From Trissonchulus latispiculum (lineage: Eukaryota > Nematoda > Enoplea > Enoplida > Ironidae): a stretch of 64,000 nt of DNA. A program made the position numbers and the translations under genes. Shown here one piece after another: positions 1-10,416 of the stretch. Location of the stretch: NCBI GenBank assembly GCA_030248195.1, contig JASAND010020375.1, forward strand, positions 37,513-101,512, given 5' to 3'. Below the pieces are notes generated by a model. The model saw nothing but the letters and a program-made list of their open reading frames with translations. It was not told the DNA's origin and did no database searches. The number at the start of each line of letters is the position of its first letter. The stretch's first letter is position 1.

Positions 1-420
1 GTTCTGTCGTAATGCCTGATGAAGGCCTGCCCCCCTTCCACAGATGCAGTCAACATTAGAGTTGTAAGCACCGACATCCTCTAACCTTCTGTGGGTTGCA
101 GCTCACACGAGGGGTGTTGGAGGAGCCTAGATTGCCCTTTTGACTATCCAACTAAAAGTGGTCTAGTAGAAATTTCATGTGTAGCAGTTGTAGCTCTTGC
201 CTTAACGCAATGCATAAGGCATAGCCCTACGCACGTTTGCATGTGTCTTGCAGGATTTGCTACGGACTAAATTTTTCTAGATTGAGATTCTACAGAGGTA
301 TAATTTTTAACTTGTTTTTTTCCACTAAGATTTAATTTTTTAACATAAACATTCTGCCTACAGCTCCATTATGTATTTATTTAGTTATTTATTATTTGTG
401 TGTGTGTCTGTTTGTTTCAG

Positions 421-556
421 TGTTGCTATTTCAACGGCCATATCTTTCCCCCACTGATGCCGCACTTGGAAGCCGTAGGCCTCAGTCGAACCGTTCTGAC
501 GGCCAATCACTGCCGGCGAATGCGGGAACTGGATCCGCAACCGTCCACAGCGGATG
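421..556 (+). CDS. candidate linker exon upstream of the PTB domain
   Basis: TTTGTTTCAG precedes the exon and GTAAAA follows. Read with two leading bases carried in, it encodes about 44 residues rich in Ser, Gly, Asn and Arg (for example RPQSNRSDGQSLPANAG), as expected for a disordered linker. It ends two bases into a codon, which the single leading base of the 2186 exon completes. A second frame is also open through to a stop at 592-594, so the assignment is less certain than for the PTB exons. Confidence 0.45.
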
Positions 557-3500
557 GTAAAAGTGGCGCTCCCGCCGCAGAATCAAATGAGTAGGTTTTT
601 AGCTCCCCCCCACGCATGACAGGTTAATAAGACGCAACTGTCTGGCTTACTTCTACTGGGCCCCCCCCATTCGAGGAGCCCCCCCCCATAAAAAGCCCCC
701 CCATAAATTCCGACCTCCCCCCATAACCCCAAAAATTGCCATTTTTAGCCTAAATCTTCAAAAATTTTTCCGGCTTCGGCGGATTTTTACCTAAATTTCC
801 ACTATTTTAGCTTAAAAAGCACCAAAATTAGTTATTTTTTAGCGATTTTTAGCATTTTTTACACAAAAAACCTAAAAAATTGTCAATAAATATACCCCCC
901 CCCCATTTTCGGTCAGCCCCCCCATCTATGGGGGGGGGCGGCTTTTTCGAGCCCCCTCCATATCGCTTCCCCCCCCCCATAAATTTTGGCCTGGAAGTAA
1001 GCCAGACTGTGGGGGCCTGACCCTCCTAAAGATTCCGGCGACGCTGGAAACCTTTTTGGAAAATGGTTGGATTTGGCAATTTTCGGCTGCTGGGAGGGGT
1101 GGGTTCAGAATTTATGGGGGTGACGTCACCACCTGTGAAAGTCAGCCAGGTGTGAAGCCGTCGAATAGTTCAGCAGATTTGTGGAGTTTCGTAATTCAGA
1201 AAATTCTGGTTTGCGGAATGTGTTCTATTCGTACGTAATACGTATATAGTTCTTACCTTAAGTAATTGTTTACTTCAAAAGAAGTGGTGCAGCAGCGCTT
1301 GTGCTGTACCTTTACCTGTGCCAAAACATTAAAAAATATTAAAAAGGTTTGTATATACCACATCACAAATATATTATTGATTGCTCTTGAATTTGCTGAA
1401 AACCCATTTTTGTGACATCTGAAAAACCTGGTATTCAAGCTTCGATTATTGTCTTTTGTTTAGTTTAGTACGGATCAGCCCACCAGTTTTTCCTGATTTG
1501 TAGTGTTATTTTATTTGTCTTTGCCATTTCATTTCAGTTTTTCAATTTTTCCAATGAAACTTTTGCCTGTGATAATTGTTATCTAACGTAGCGGGGGCTG
1601 GGTAGTGCCTAAAGTTTATTCTTGCTGCCTTTTGAAACATTTGGTCGCGCATAACTAATTATGTGTATACGTTTCGACTTTCATCTAAAATGCGCGCCTA
1701 CCCGAGCTTTTTAATTTCCATTACTTCGATTACTCAGTGTGCAACATCTGCACTGAAAAAATCACTCAAAAGGAGGTACGACCTTTGGCTACAAAATATT
1801 GTGTAAGTTTACTGCTTGTGCGTGTTTTGTAACAAAAGGTCGTAACTCCCACTTACAGCATTTAGAATTTCAATTAAAGGGAAGAAAGAGAGCAGGTGCC
1901 ATGGATTATAGTGAACGAAAGATATAAGTGTCACTTATGTCTTTTTTGCTGCAAAACTTTCAAAAATTAGTTAAGCGTCGCACCAGTGTGGCAAATGGTT
2001 ACAAAAGCATTATCTACTCCAAAAAGCGTCTTGGAGATTTGGCCTTTTGCCACAATGTTTCCTGACTGTAGGGCCATCTTTTGTATATGATAACTCAATT
2101 TTCGAAAAAAATGAGTTATATACTACCTTTTGGCTCTCAGGCGACGAAACTGTTTAATCGTATTAAGCCTTTTTGTTTCTTCTAGGGGTGAATTTCTTGT
2201 CACATTTTGTGGACATACTGATGTTGGCGTTGTAAGTGCCTATGCTTGTCTTCTTCCATTATTCTCATAAATTAAATTCGGCTGCTCGTTATGAAGGACG
2301 TTCAAATAATGTCGTGAATGGTTGGACGAGAAATAAAATTCTGAGGAACGCCGGGTTGCTTACGCCAACATTTTTAACGAAGTTTTTGTGAATTTTCTGC
2401 AAAGTAGATCAGAGCTGTAAATTTTAATAGTAGAGTTTTTATAAAATTTCAAATTTCCATTCTTTCCTGCAATAGTTTGTGTAGGATTAATAAATTAGTT
2501 TACATTTTGATGTTTTGATAATTTTATTATTATTTTCATTTTATTTGATAATAATTATTTAATTATTTAGTTTTTGTTTGTATTTAGTGCGGCACCGTGG
2601 AACTGATAGAGGGCGCTGTGGTTACAGTGCTCAAAAAGTGTTCGGAAAAAAGAGTAAGTTTCAGAATTTTTGAAGTATACGTACTTTTGCGAGTGGCACA
2701 GTGACTAGAGGTTATAGAGGTATATATTCATTTCTGGGGGGAATTAAAAGTGTCGAAATACCGCACCCCCTGGAATCAATTTTCTTTCATGGGGAGGTCT
2801 ACTAGTTCAAACTGAGCAAACATTCTTGTAGGTGTTCAACTATTTTTGGCCAAAATGTGGCAAAATTGATTATAAAGTGATTTTGGCGAATTTATGAGTT
2901 CTTGGAAAGCATAAGCCTCATAAAGAGCCTTATGTAAATTTTGGTGAAAATTGTGTTATGGGTTAGTGGCCAAGAAAAGAAAGAATTTGCTATTTCCGAT
3001 ACGTACCTTATCAGTGGGGTGTCGATGCACCCAAGGGATGTTTTCGGGGAGGGGGGAGAATGGCTATTGCCCCCGACCCCCCGACCCCCGTAAACAAATA
3101 TCCTGCACCCACGTTTAGCCAGCCCCCTGCATTGTCTCTTCTCGGCATAAGGTGATTGCCCAAAAGTGTCGAAAAATGTAATGCCGAGATCTAGTTTTCA
3201 AAACTTCGTAAGTCCTGGGTAATTTGTGGATTGTTAAGCTTAGTTTTAAGCTTAAAGCAGCCGTTCTTTTACATTATTTACCTGAAAAATACTAATTTTT
3301 GCTACACATTTTGGTATAAATTTGTCCCTTCATTTTGTCCCACCCCACTCATAGAAAGCCCCCTCCACTCCCTGCTGGCTAGCGAAGCGACCCCCACTTT
3401 AGAACCCTAGAAACTGCCAGATAGATAGTTATGTGTTCGCCATTTGTTTTTGAGCATAGACGCGCGTCAGTGCCTCTGAACGCAGCATGCTGTGTTTTAG

Positions 3501-6500
3501 TGGTTTACAACAGCTTTGTAGCGTGTTCACGCTGACAAATGCATGCAGACGCTTATGTACAGTCCCGGCTAGAAATTACGTACCTATGCGCTCGCAGTTT
3601 GCTCGCAATCGGGTCGCAGCTGTTTTTTGATATTTTTTGTTGCTACCGTTTGTTTGATCTTTTGCGCTAAGCAATTTCCAATATGCGTACGCATGTTTTG
3701 TCAACTTTCTAACTTCTATAGAAAAAGTTAAGTCAAAGGTTTTTGCTTAATCCTATATCAAAATCTTCAATCTAAACAATATATATAGCCGTAGCTCTAT
3801 GCTTAAGCACAAGGCTATCACTGAAAAACTGATGGCAAAAACTAGACAGCAAAGTAGCATAAACGCGAGCAGGTCGCGAGCAAGTCTCTGCCAGCATGCC
3901 TTAACTTCTAGCCGGGACTGTACGCGCGTTGACGTTCGTCTACTTGAGTTTGGATTGCAACAGTGTTTCTATCATCGTTTTTGATATTTTTTCCGGTCAT
4001 TAACTGTTTATCATTTTTTGTCCTTTTTTCTTTTTCTAGTCTGTCTATCTGAAATTTGGAGAAACTGATCTGACTACAACCTGCTCGGAATCTGAAACGG
4101 TGCGATTTTTTGTCCTTTAATGTTGTGAAAGTTGATAGGATTGAAAGATGTGAAGAAAAGTGTCCAGGGCCGGGATCGAACCGCCGAGTTTCAGATCTCT
4201 GGTAGAGCTACCACTGAGCTATATCTTTGGACAGCGAGACTAGTTTATTACTCTGATAAGAGTGTGACGCTAGGCACACTCTGTTATCAGAGCAAAAACT
4301 ATGCTCTGCACACTAACGCCCCCCTTCCCCGCAAATCAGACCCTAGTAAACTCTCCCGCCGCAAATTAGTGCCTAGTCGGAACGGGGATACGCTCGCTCG
4401 CTCTATGTTTATGTGCTTAAGCTCGAAAACACGAGCAGTGTGTTAGCGAATTTTGTGCCTGCTTCGAGCTTTAGAACATTGTGCTCAAATTTCTTTGAAG
4501 TGATGGGTCTAATTTGCGGGGGGTGGGGGTGGGCCGTTAACGAACAGACCACAGTTTTTGCTCTGATAACATAGACTGTGCCTAGTGGCACACTCTTAGT
4601 ATATACTCTTGCTCTGATTTAAGCCTTTCGAAGTTCACCTGCATTGCTGATGGTCATTCACTACATTCTCAGAGTCTTCAATTTAGAGCAACTATTGAAA
4701 TGAGCCACTGAAAATTAGTGAATGAAGGCTAATTTTTCTAATTATTTTTGCGCAATAACATTACCTATGTATCTTGATTTGGGTGAAAATTTTACGCTTA
4801 CTGCCCGGGAACGGGGGGAAATTTCTTGTTTTCATTTCAGTTTGTTTATAATTTTCAGCGTTAAAATTTCAGATACTGCTGAAGCATGGATTTCCGGAGA
4901 TTGCTTCCTGCGGTCGTCGTATCGACTATCCCCTCAACTTTGCCTATATTGCTGGGTTAGTCAGTCTAATTGGAAATGGACAGTTTATTCGTTGACAAAA
5001 GTTTGGAAATTGATGCTATTTTAATAAGAATATTTTGATACCTAAACACAAGAGAATCCCTGCGTATAATTTTAATTGTCTTTTCGACGTTTTGTTGCAG
5101 GTTGGTTTTACCAGGTTCATGACAACTTAATATTACAGTTGATTTGATTGATTTTGTCAAATTTTTACCTAATGAAACTGCTCGTTTTGAGGTTTAGTGT
5201 TAATCTTTGCTGGGCTGAGTTTATATTTCTATATTTCAGGGAAACTACGTGCACATTGGCCAAAAAATTTCGATGCTATGTTTTTGAGGCTTCTTCTGAC
5301 GAACAAGTACGTAATGTGGGTCAGACAGGGTTTTTGTTGCCGACTGAAAGACCATTTTCTGACTTTCACAGCCAAAATATTTTCGTCCATTTTCCAAAAA
5401 TTAATAATGAAAATAAAATAAAAATAAATTTGAATTTTGGCTCCTTTAAGGTGGTGATTCCTTTTGGAGACATCAACTTTGAACCACTATTATTCATTCA
5501 TTATTTGGAGTTAAGAAGTCATCTTTATATCAAAATGTAGCTTAACATTTTCTCGTTTTAATGAGTACAATGAATCTAAGTTTGGCTTTCCAAAATGTTT
5601 TTCCTGTATTTTAGAAGAAGTATAATTTTTCAGATTTTTTGCAGGCTGAAGTAAATTTTTTCGCAGGACATCGGTTAGAGCATTCGATACCTCTATCAAA
5701 TAGCTGGGGACCCTTTTTTAGTTATTGTGATATCACTCTTCGTTATGGAGAAATAAACTAAAATGTCTGCGCAACCTGGATTTTGCCTACTTTTCACTAC
5801 TTTGGCAAGCCACTACTTCAGTTAGAAAGCAGCTATCGGGGCAACTAAAAAAGGGTCCCGGGGTATTTTTGTGTAGAACACATCTGCTAAGTGGCAACTC
5901 TCTAGCTTGCATACTAAATTCGGCTCAATCGCGGGTAAATTTTTGGTCGTGTTTTTGCAAAAACTACATTTTTTGTGATAGCAGCCTAAGGGATAGCAAT
6001 TGTACGATGGTCATGCCTCCGATAATTAGCCTCTGTGAGACCTTTAAATCGACACCCTTAGTTAAATTTTACGGCTTTCGTAGCTTAAGAAGTAGTGGAT
6101 TATTTGATTTCTGCAGAAAGGACAAGTTTTTGACGCCAAAATAGGAAAATTGGCTATATCTCACGATAGGGAAAAGCTAGAAAGTTGCTTCCAAAAGCAA
6201 AATAGTAGAGTTTAACGAGTTCTTTCGAATGGATATAGTCATAGCCATGCAGCTGCTGCCAAACGTTCAGAAATTGGCAAAAACCGCCCTGAACGCAAAT
6301 GTTGAATTTTTGAAGCGCGATTGCGCAGAGGGTGTTAGAACGCTAAAACAACTTATTTTGGAAAGTTTCGTTGAATTTCATCCAGGTTTACGCCGTCAAT
6401 CAACAATATGTGCCCAAAAGGAATCACCACCTTAAACTATGTTATAAGCTGTTTTATTTAAGCTTTTACGTACATACTTTGAATGGCCATTTAGCATTGT

Positions 6501-6719
6501 TATTTTGCATTGTTCGAGATGGCTTTGACCTAACTTTTGACTAGTCTGTAGAGTATGGTGTAAGTTCATTAGAGTAGGTTTATTAAGTTCTTAATTTATT
6601 AATTATTGATTGTCTTAATTAGTTTTGATTTTGATTCTCTTGCCTTTTTCTTTTTTTAGTCCAAACAAATCTTGGAAGGTATTGCCAAAGGATTCAGCCG
6701 AACTCATTGGGCTGTCTGA
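421..6719 (+). CDS. 3' part of a PTB/PID-domain protein gene (seven exons)
   Basis: Proposed exons are 421-556, 2186-2231, 2588-2653, 4040-4099, 4873-4955, 5240-5306 and 6660-6719. Each acceptor is an AG after a pyrimidine-rich stretch and each donor begins GT. Phases agree across all junctions (2 nt carried from 421-556, 0, 0, 0, 2 nt carried into 5240, 0). The last six exons encode about 126 residues with the pattern of a phosphotyrosine-binding (PTB/PID) fold: a first strand GEFLVTFCG, a helix ELIEGAVVTVLKKC, a strand SVYLKFGE, the segment FPEIASCGRRID then FAYIAGE, the strand FRCYVFEAS, and a C-terminal helix ILEGIAKGFSRTHWAV followed by TGA. PTB domains bind NPxY-type or phosphoinositide ligands in adaptor and RabGAP proteins. 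The FPEIASCG...CYVF layout recalls TBC1D1/TBC1D4-type PTBs, but here the protein ends with the domain. Upstream exons lie outside the window. Domain call is firm, gene identity is not. Confidence 0.75.
557..2185. other. intron with a G/C-tract TIR element, otherwise unassigned
   Basis: Between the linker exon and the first PTB exon. Apart from the element at 636-1012 I see no secure exon. An open stretch at about 1056-1238 ending near GTACGT could hide one, but no convincing acceptor is visible. Confidence 0.4.
636..1012. mobile_element. short TIR element with internal C/G homopolymers
   Basis: Left end CTGTCTGGCTTACTTC and right end GAAGTAAGCCAGACTG are inverted repeats about 375 bp apart. 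Inside each TIR lie runs of C (or G), and the AT-rich middle has no coding capacity. I read it as a non-autonomous DNA element (MITE). The target duplication is unclear. Confidence 0.65.
2186..2231 (+). CDS. PTB exon 1 (first beta strand)
   Basis: The 46-nt exon lies between TTTCTTCTAG and GTAAGT. It has one leading base, then encodes GEFLVTFCGHTDVGV, matching the first strand and turn of a PTB domain. The consensus donor makes the 3' end secure. Confidence 0.65.
2588..2653 (+). CDS. PTB exon 2 (N-terminal helix)
   Basis: The 66-nt exon is bounded by GTATTTAG and GTAAGT and is phase 0 at both ends. It encodes ELIEGAVVTVLKKC within 22 residues, the alpha-helix usually found after the first PTB strand. 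Confidence 0.7.
3560..3920. mobile_element. Tc1/mariner-like MITE with TA target
   Basis: The ends CAGTCCCGGCTAGAA and TTCTAGCCGGGACTG are perfect inverts, each flanked by TA (3558-3559 and 3921-3922). The element is 361 bp and non-coding. TA duplication and a CAGT... TIR fit the Tc1/mariner superfamily. It lies in the intron before PTB exon 3. Confidence 0.7.
4040..4099 (+). CDS. PTB exon 3
   Basis: The 60-nt phase-0 exon follows a long pyrimidine tract ending CTAG. Its donor, GTGCGA, is weak. It encodes SVYLKFGETDLTTTCSESET, the next strand plus a hairpin. The upstream intron carries a TIR element (3560-3920). Confidence 0.65.
4162..4232 (-). repeat. tRNA-like sequence (pseudo-tRNA or SINE head)
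   Basis: On the minus strand the 71-nt stretch has an A-box-like TAGCTCAGTGGTAG and a B-box GGTTCGATCCC at tRNA spacing. The outer five base pairs (GTCCA/TGGAC) close an acceptor-like stem. The anticodon stem is poorly paired and the inner acceptor pairs fail, so I regard it as a tRNA pseudogene or tRNA-derived SINE fragment, not a working tRNA. Confidence 0.5.
4258..4611. mobile_element. CAAGAGTAC-family hairpin MITE, left end truncated
   Basis: The right end reads ...ATATACTCTTG and the interior is a large inverted repeat (AGAGCAAAAACTATGCTCTG against its reverse complement near 4550-4565) as in the copies at 19111 and 45804. The 7-bp CTCTGAT occurs at both flanks (4251-4257 and 4612-4618), matching the family's 7-bp target duplication. 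The left TIR has lost about 14 bp. Confidence 0.7.
4873..4955 (+). CDS. PTB exon 4
   Basis: The 83-nt exon follows AATTTCAG and precedes GTTAGT. It encodes ILLKHGFPEIASCGRRIDYP then LNFAYIAG, the central PTB strands. Its last two bases (GG) are completed by the first base of the next exon. Confidence 0.7.
5240..5306 (+). CDS. PTB exon 5
   Basis: The 67-nt exon is bounded by ATATTTCAG and GTACGT. Its first base completes a Gly codon, after which it reads ETTCTLAKKFRCYVFEASSD and ends in phase 0. The CYVFEAS strand is typical of PTB domains and fixes the frame. Confidence 0.75.
5446..6435. mobile_element. TTAA-flanked MITE in the last intron of the PTB gene
   Basis: The outer ends are TTAA-GGTGGTGATTCC and GGAATCACCACC-TTAA, with the TIR extending through CTTTTGG. 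The TTAA target duplication points to the piggyBac or Kolobok superfamilies. The ~990 bp interior encodes no transposase that I can see. Related inverted sequence occurs at 50880-51371 and a related end at about 23825-23850. Confidence 0.65.
6660..6719 (+). CDS. PTB terminal exon with stop
   Basis: After TTTTTTTAG, the phase-0 exon reads SKQILEGIAKGFSRTHWAV followed by TGA at 6717-6719. This is the closing amphipathic helix of a PTB domain, so the protein ends immediately after it. The downstream 3' UTR limit is not visible. Confidence 0.75.
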   Translation, partial: SKQILEGIAKGFSRTHWAV

Positions 6720-8805
6720 ACAATAGAAAGTTATTTGATGATGTGAAGTAGTAGTAAAGTACATAGTTCAGTATTTTTGTACAGTTTCTGTACTGATCCT
6801 AAGATCTGACCCTCCCCTCCCACTCTCCTGTCTTTACGGTATTTTGCTAATTTCGTTATTCCGGGCGTTTTGAGGCAAACTTAACCAGTTTTGTTGAACA
6901 TTGTAAATTTCTACGGTAATTATTACTACGGTTTTCTGTAGCGTAGTGCTTTAGTTGACTGAAACAACGTCAAAACTGTTATTATAGCATGGGTGCTTTT
7001 TTACTGGCCCTTTCCCGGCCCCAGAAATTTTGATCAATCTTGTTCAGCTATAACTTGTATATGTGCAGCCCTTTATTGTTTTGTCAATGTTTTTGGTTTA
7101 AATTTCTTTTTCGATCAAATATGTGAACAAGGTCCCCCTCCCCTGTAAATAGTTATGAAATAGGTATAGTTATGCAAATGTATGGATAATTAAGCGGCCC
7201 TTTTAAAACTGTCATAGCGTTTATTTGCCATTAGTTCATTCTTATTAATTAGAGTACAGTTTCGAAATAATGGTGAATTAATTTAAAAATACGAAGCTGC
7301 TTAAAATTTTAGATTAAATTTCATCAACTTTCTGGGCTTATTCTAGGGATTTTTTCTTGGGGGGGGGCTTCTTGGGGGGGCCCCCCCCAAAGGTCCGAGG
7401 GGCAAGGAATTTTTGGGGGGGGCGAAAATTTTTCGAAAAATATGCTAAAAATAGCGCTTTTTTTCTGGCATATACTATAAAAGTTGATTTTCATAGCAAA
7501 AATAAGCAGATTTAGTGTTGAAAAGGGCAAAAATTGAGTAAAAATCTCCGGCGAAGCCGGAAAATTTTTGAAAATTTGGCCTTCTGAGCGATTTTTTCAG
7601 GGCAAAAGTTGGTACCAAAAGGGGCACCCACTTTTTTGGGGGGGGGGGGCGATTTTTTGGGGGGGAACGATTTTGGGGGGGGGGGGAAGGGTGTTTATGG
7701 GGGGGCCCCCCCCACCCCCCCCCACTAGAATAAGCCCAGACTTTGTTGTTGTGAAGTATTTCCGTATTTCTTCCAACTTCGCAGTTATATATACAGTTGA
7801 ATTGTCTAATTTTGCTTTATTTAGTTGTTTTTCTAGTCTTTTGTCCGGGTTTTTGTGCTTTCATGACATTCCATATTTATTTTTTTGGGATTATTTTATG
7901 TTTTTGCTGGCTATTTAGCTTATTCTACTTTTCAGATGTTATTACGGTATATATTTGTTATTAAAGGTTGATCTGATATTTAAATTATTTTATGCTAGCT
8001 TATACATTGTTGCTTCAGTTATTTCATTTTTCTTTAAGTGGAATATTCTTTGATGCATATGTCTAGTACAGGCAATTGTGTTTCTCACTAAATTTTGTTT
8101 TCAAATTATTAAAATTGTCAACTTTAAAGCCAATGAACGAATGCTATTTATTTACCATTAGCAAAATTTTCCAGCCCGAATTTTACTCCAATACACTTGT
8201 TATATTGCACAATGAAGTTAGTTGTGATAATGATTTATAACGAGCTACGGTTAGTTAACATGAATCTAATTTTGTACCTGTTTTATTTTGCAGAAACTTA
8301 ATCCTAGAGTCTAATATGAATTAGAATGAATGTTAACATATGCATTCTTTGCTTTGCTTTGCAGTCTAAAACATTTTATACTCAGAACAATGTCATGATT
8401 ATTTGAGAAGGTTCCCTGCTGCAACTTTTTTCCGATTCTTGTTGAATTATTTGTTTATGTTGCATCCTATGTCTGTGATATTATGTGATTATTTTAATTG
8501 CTTGCCGTTCCCAGAAATATGTGTGTATATGCATGTGTTGTTTTGGGCTTTGGGACAGAAAATAAAGACAAAGCTGTGCCTTTCATTATTTAGGCCTTAG
8601 CTGGAAGCTATCGTTTTGTAAAGATTTTGCTTCGTCGGGCAGATGCATTGCAGTCAGACCACGGAGCTATAGGATAATGCAGCGGATTTCACCGATAGAA
8701 TTGAACCATTAGTTTTGTGTTAGTATTATAACCCTTAGTTAATTCGTTGCACGAAATCTGGTTAAATTAACGTGTAGCTTAACTCCGAATGAAGTGGTCA
8801 GCGAG
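6720..8805. other. intergenic, AT-rich
   Basis: Follows the PTB stop. Apart from the TIR element at 7331-7740 I see no exon with paired splice sites and no recognisable protein. The first few hundred bases presumably contain the PTB 3' UTR. Confidence 0.4.
7331..7740. mobile_element. G-tract TIR element
   Basis: TCTGGGCTTATTCTAG at the left is an exact inverted match to CTAGAATAAGCCCAGA at the right. Long G and C runs lie inside the left end and along the right half, and the middle is AT-rich and non-coding. A lone end of similar sequence (TTATTCTAGTGGGG) occurs at about 39170. Confidence 0.7.
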
Positions 8806-8816
8806 TGAATGCGCCT

Positions 8817-10405
8817 AACTAAAGTCTGACCAAAAATTCTTGGAACCGAACTGTGAGCGCTTGTCCTGAGTTAACCTTTGAAGCTAGTCTATATAAAGTA
8901 TGTATTTTTAGAAACCTCAGGAGGAGGAGAATCCGGTAAAACCATCATATCCGGCCTATATCCGGTTACCGGATGCCAAATCGATAAAAACTCTTCAGAT
9001 TCGGAAAGACAATGCTAATTCATTCATACTCTAGCATATTGCTCCTTAGCCCAAGACATCTCCGAAAATCCGGTCACATCCGGTCTATGTCCGGTAACCG
9101 GATGTCTAGGTCACAAAAACTGTACAGCAAGATGGGTAGGTCTTACAGTTTCGCTGATTGAATTTTTCGATTCAGCGGGTCGAAATTAGTCTATATACGA
9201 AGTTTTGTCCAATTTGGATTAAAATTGCGTGATTTATGCTAGTATCCGGTGCGAAAAAAACCGAAAAATCGGTTTTTCCGGTCTGGTGCTCGCAATCGCG
9301 GATAAAAAATGTTAGTTTTTGGCACAATGAATATTTGGGAGGCTACTTTCATTTTACCGGTGTCAAAGTAATCGAATATCCGGTCGATTTCCGGTTCTGA
9401 GCTTTGCAATTTAAGATTTCATGGGCTATTATCTCAGTATCCGGTTGGTCCGGAAGTCTAATTATTTCATTAAAATGACATTTTGTCTATCCCTAACAAG
9501 CATCAACCTCAAATTACTTCATATCTGCTGTAATTTTTGAATGATAGCGTTTTAAAAATGGTTCAAAAATAAGTTATATTGCGTGCGACAGAGCTAAGCG
9601 TATGGGATCAAATCGCATATCCGGTTTAACAATTACACAAAACAAGCAAAATCAGCACGTTTTTAAAACGATATCATTCAAAAATTACAGAAGATATGAA
9701 GTAATTTGAGGTTGATGCTTGTTAGGGAAAGACAAAATGTCATTTTAATGAAATAATTTGACTTCCGGAACAACCGGATGGATACTGAGATAACAGCCCA
9801 TGAAATCTCAAATTTCAAAGCTCAAAACCGGAAATCGACCGGATATTCGATTACTTTGACGCCGGTAAAATGAAAGTAGCCTCCCAAATATTCATTGTGC
9901 CAAAAACTAACATTTTTTATCCGCGATTGCGAGCACCAGACCGGAAAAACCGATTTTTCCGGTTTTTTCGCACCGGATACGACCATAAATCACGCAATTT
10001 TGGTCCAAATTGGACAAAATTTCGTACATAGACTAATTTCCACCCGCTGAATCTAAAAATTCAATCAGCGAAACTGTACGACCTACCCATCTTGCTATAC
10101 AGTTTTTGTGACCTAGACACCCGGTTACCGGACATAGACCGGATGTGACCGGATTTTCGGAGATGTCTTGGGCCAAGGACCAATATGCTAGAGTATGAAT
10201 TAATTAGCATTCTCTTTCCGAATCTGAAGCGTTTCTATCGATTTGGCATCTGGTAACCGGATATAGACCGGATATGAAGGTTTTACCGGATTCTCCTCCT
10301 CCTGAGGCTTCCAGAAATATATACTTTATATAGACTAGCTTCAAAGGTTAACTCAGGACAAGCGCTCACAGTTCGGTTCCAAGAATTTTTGGTCAGACTT
10401 TAGTA
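8817..10405. mobile_element. 1.6 kb foldback element with 11-bp target duplication
   Basis: Arms of about 745 bp (8818-9560 and 9658-10404) are near-identical inverted repeats around a ~97-bp loop. Outer ends are ACTAAAGTCTGACC and GGTCAGACTTTAGT. TGAATGCGCCT at 8806-8816 and TGAATGTGTCT at 10406-10416 look like an 11-bp target duplication with two C/T differences. No open frame of note is present. The arms are dense in the tetranucleotide CCGG, often in the context ATATCCGGT. Very long TIRs with 9-11 bp duplications fit Mutator-like or Foldback elements. Confidence 0.8.
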
Positions 10406-10416
10406 TGAATGTGTCT

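Noticed and set aside
1056..1238. Possible extra exon of the PTB gene
   Set aside because: A GTACGT follows, but no acceptor with a pyrimidine tract was found and the phase between 556 and 2186 already fits without it.
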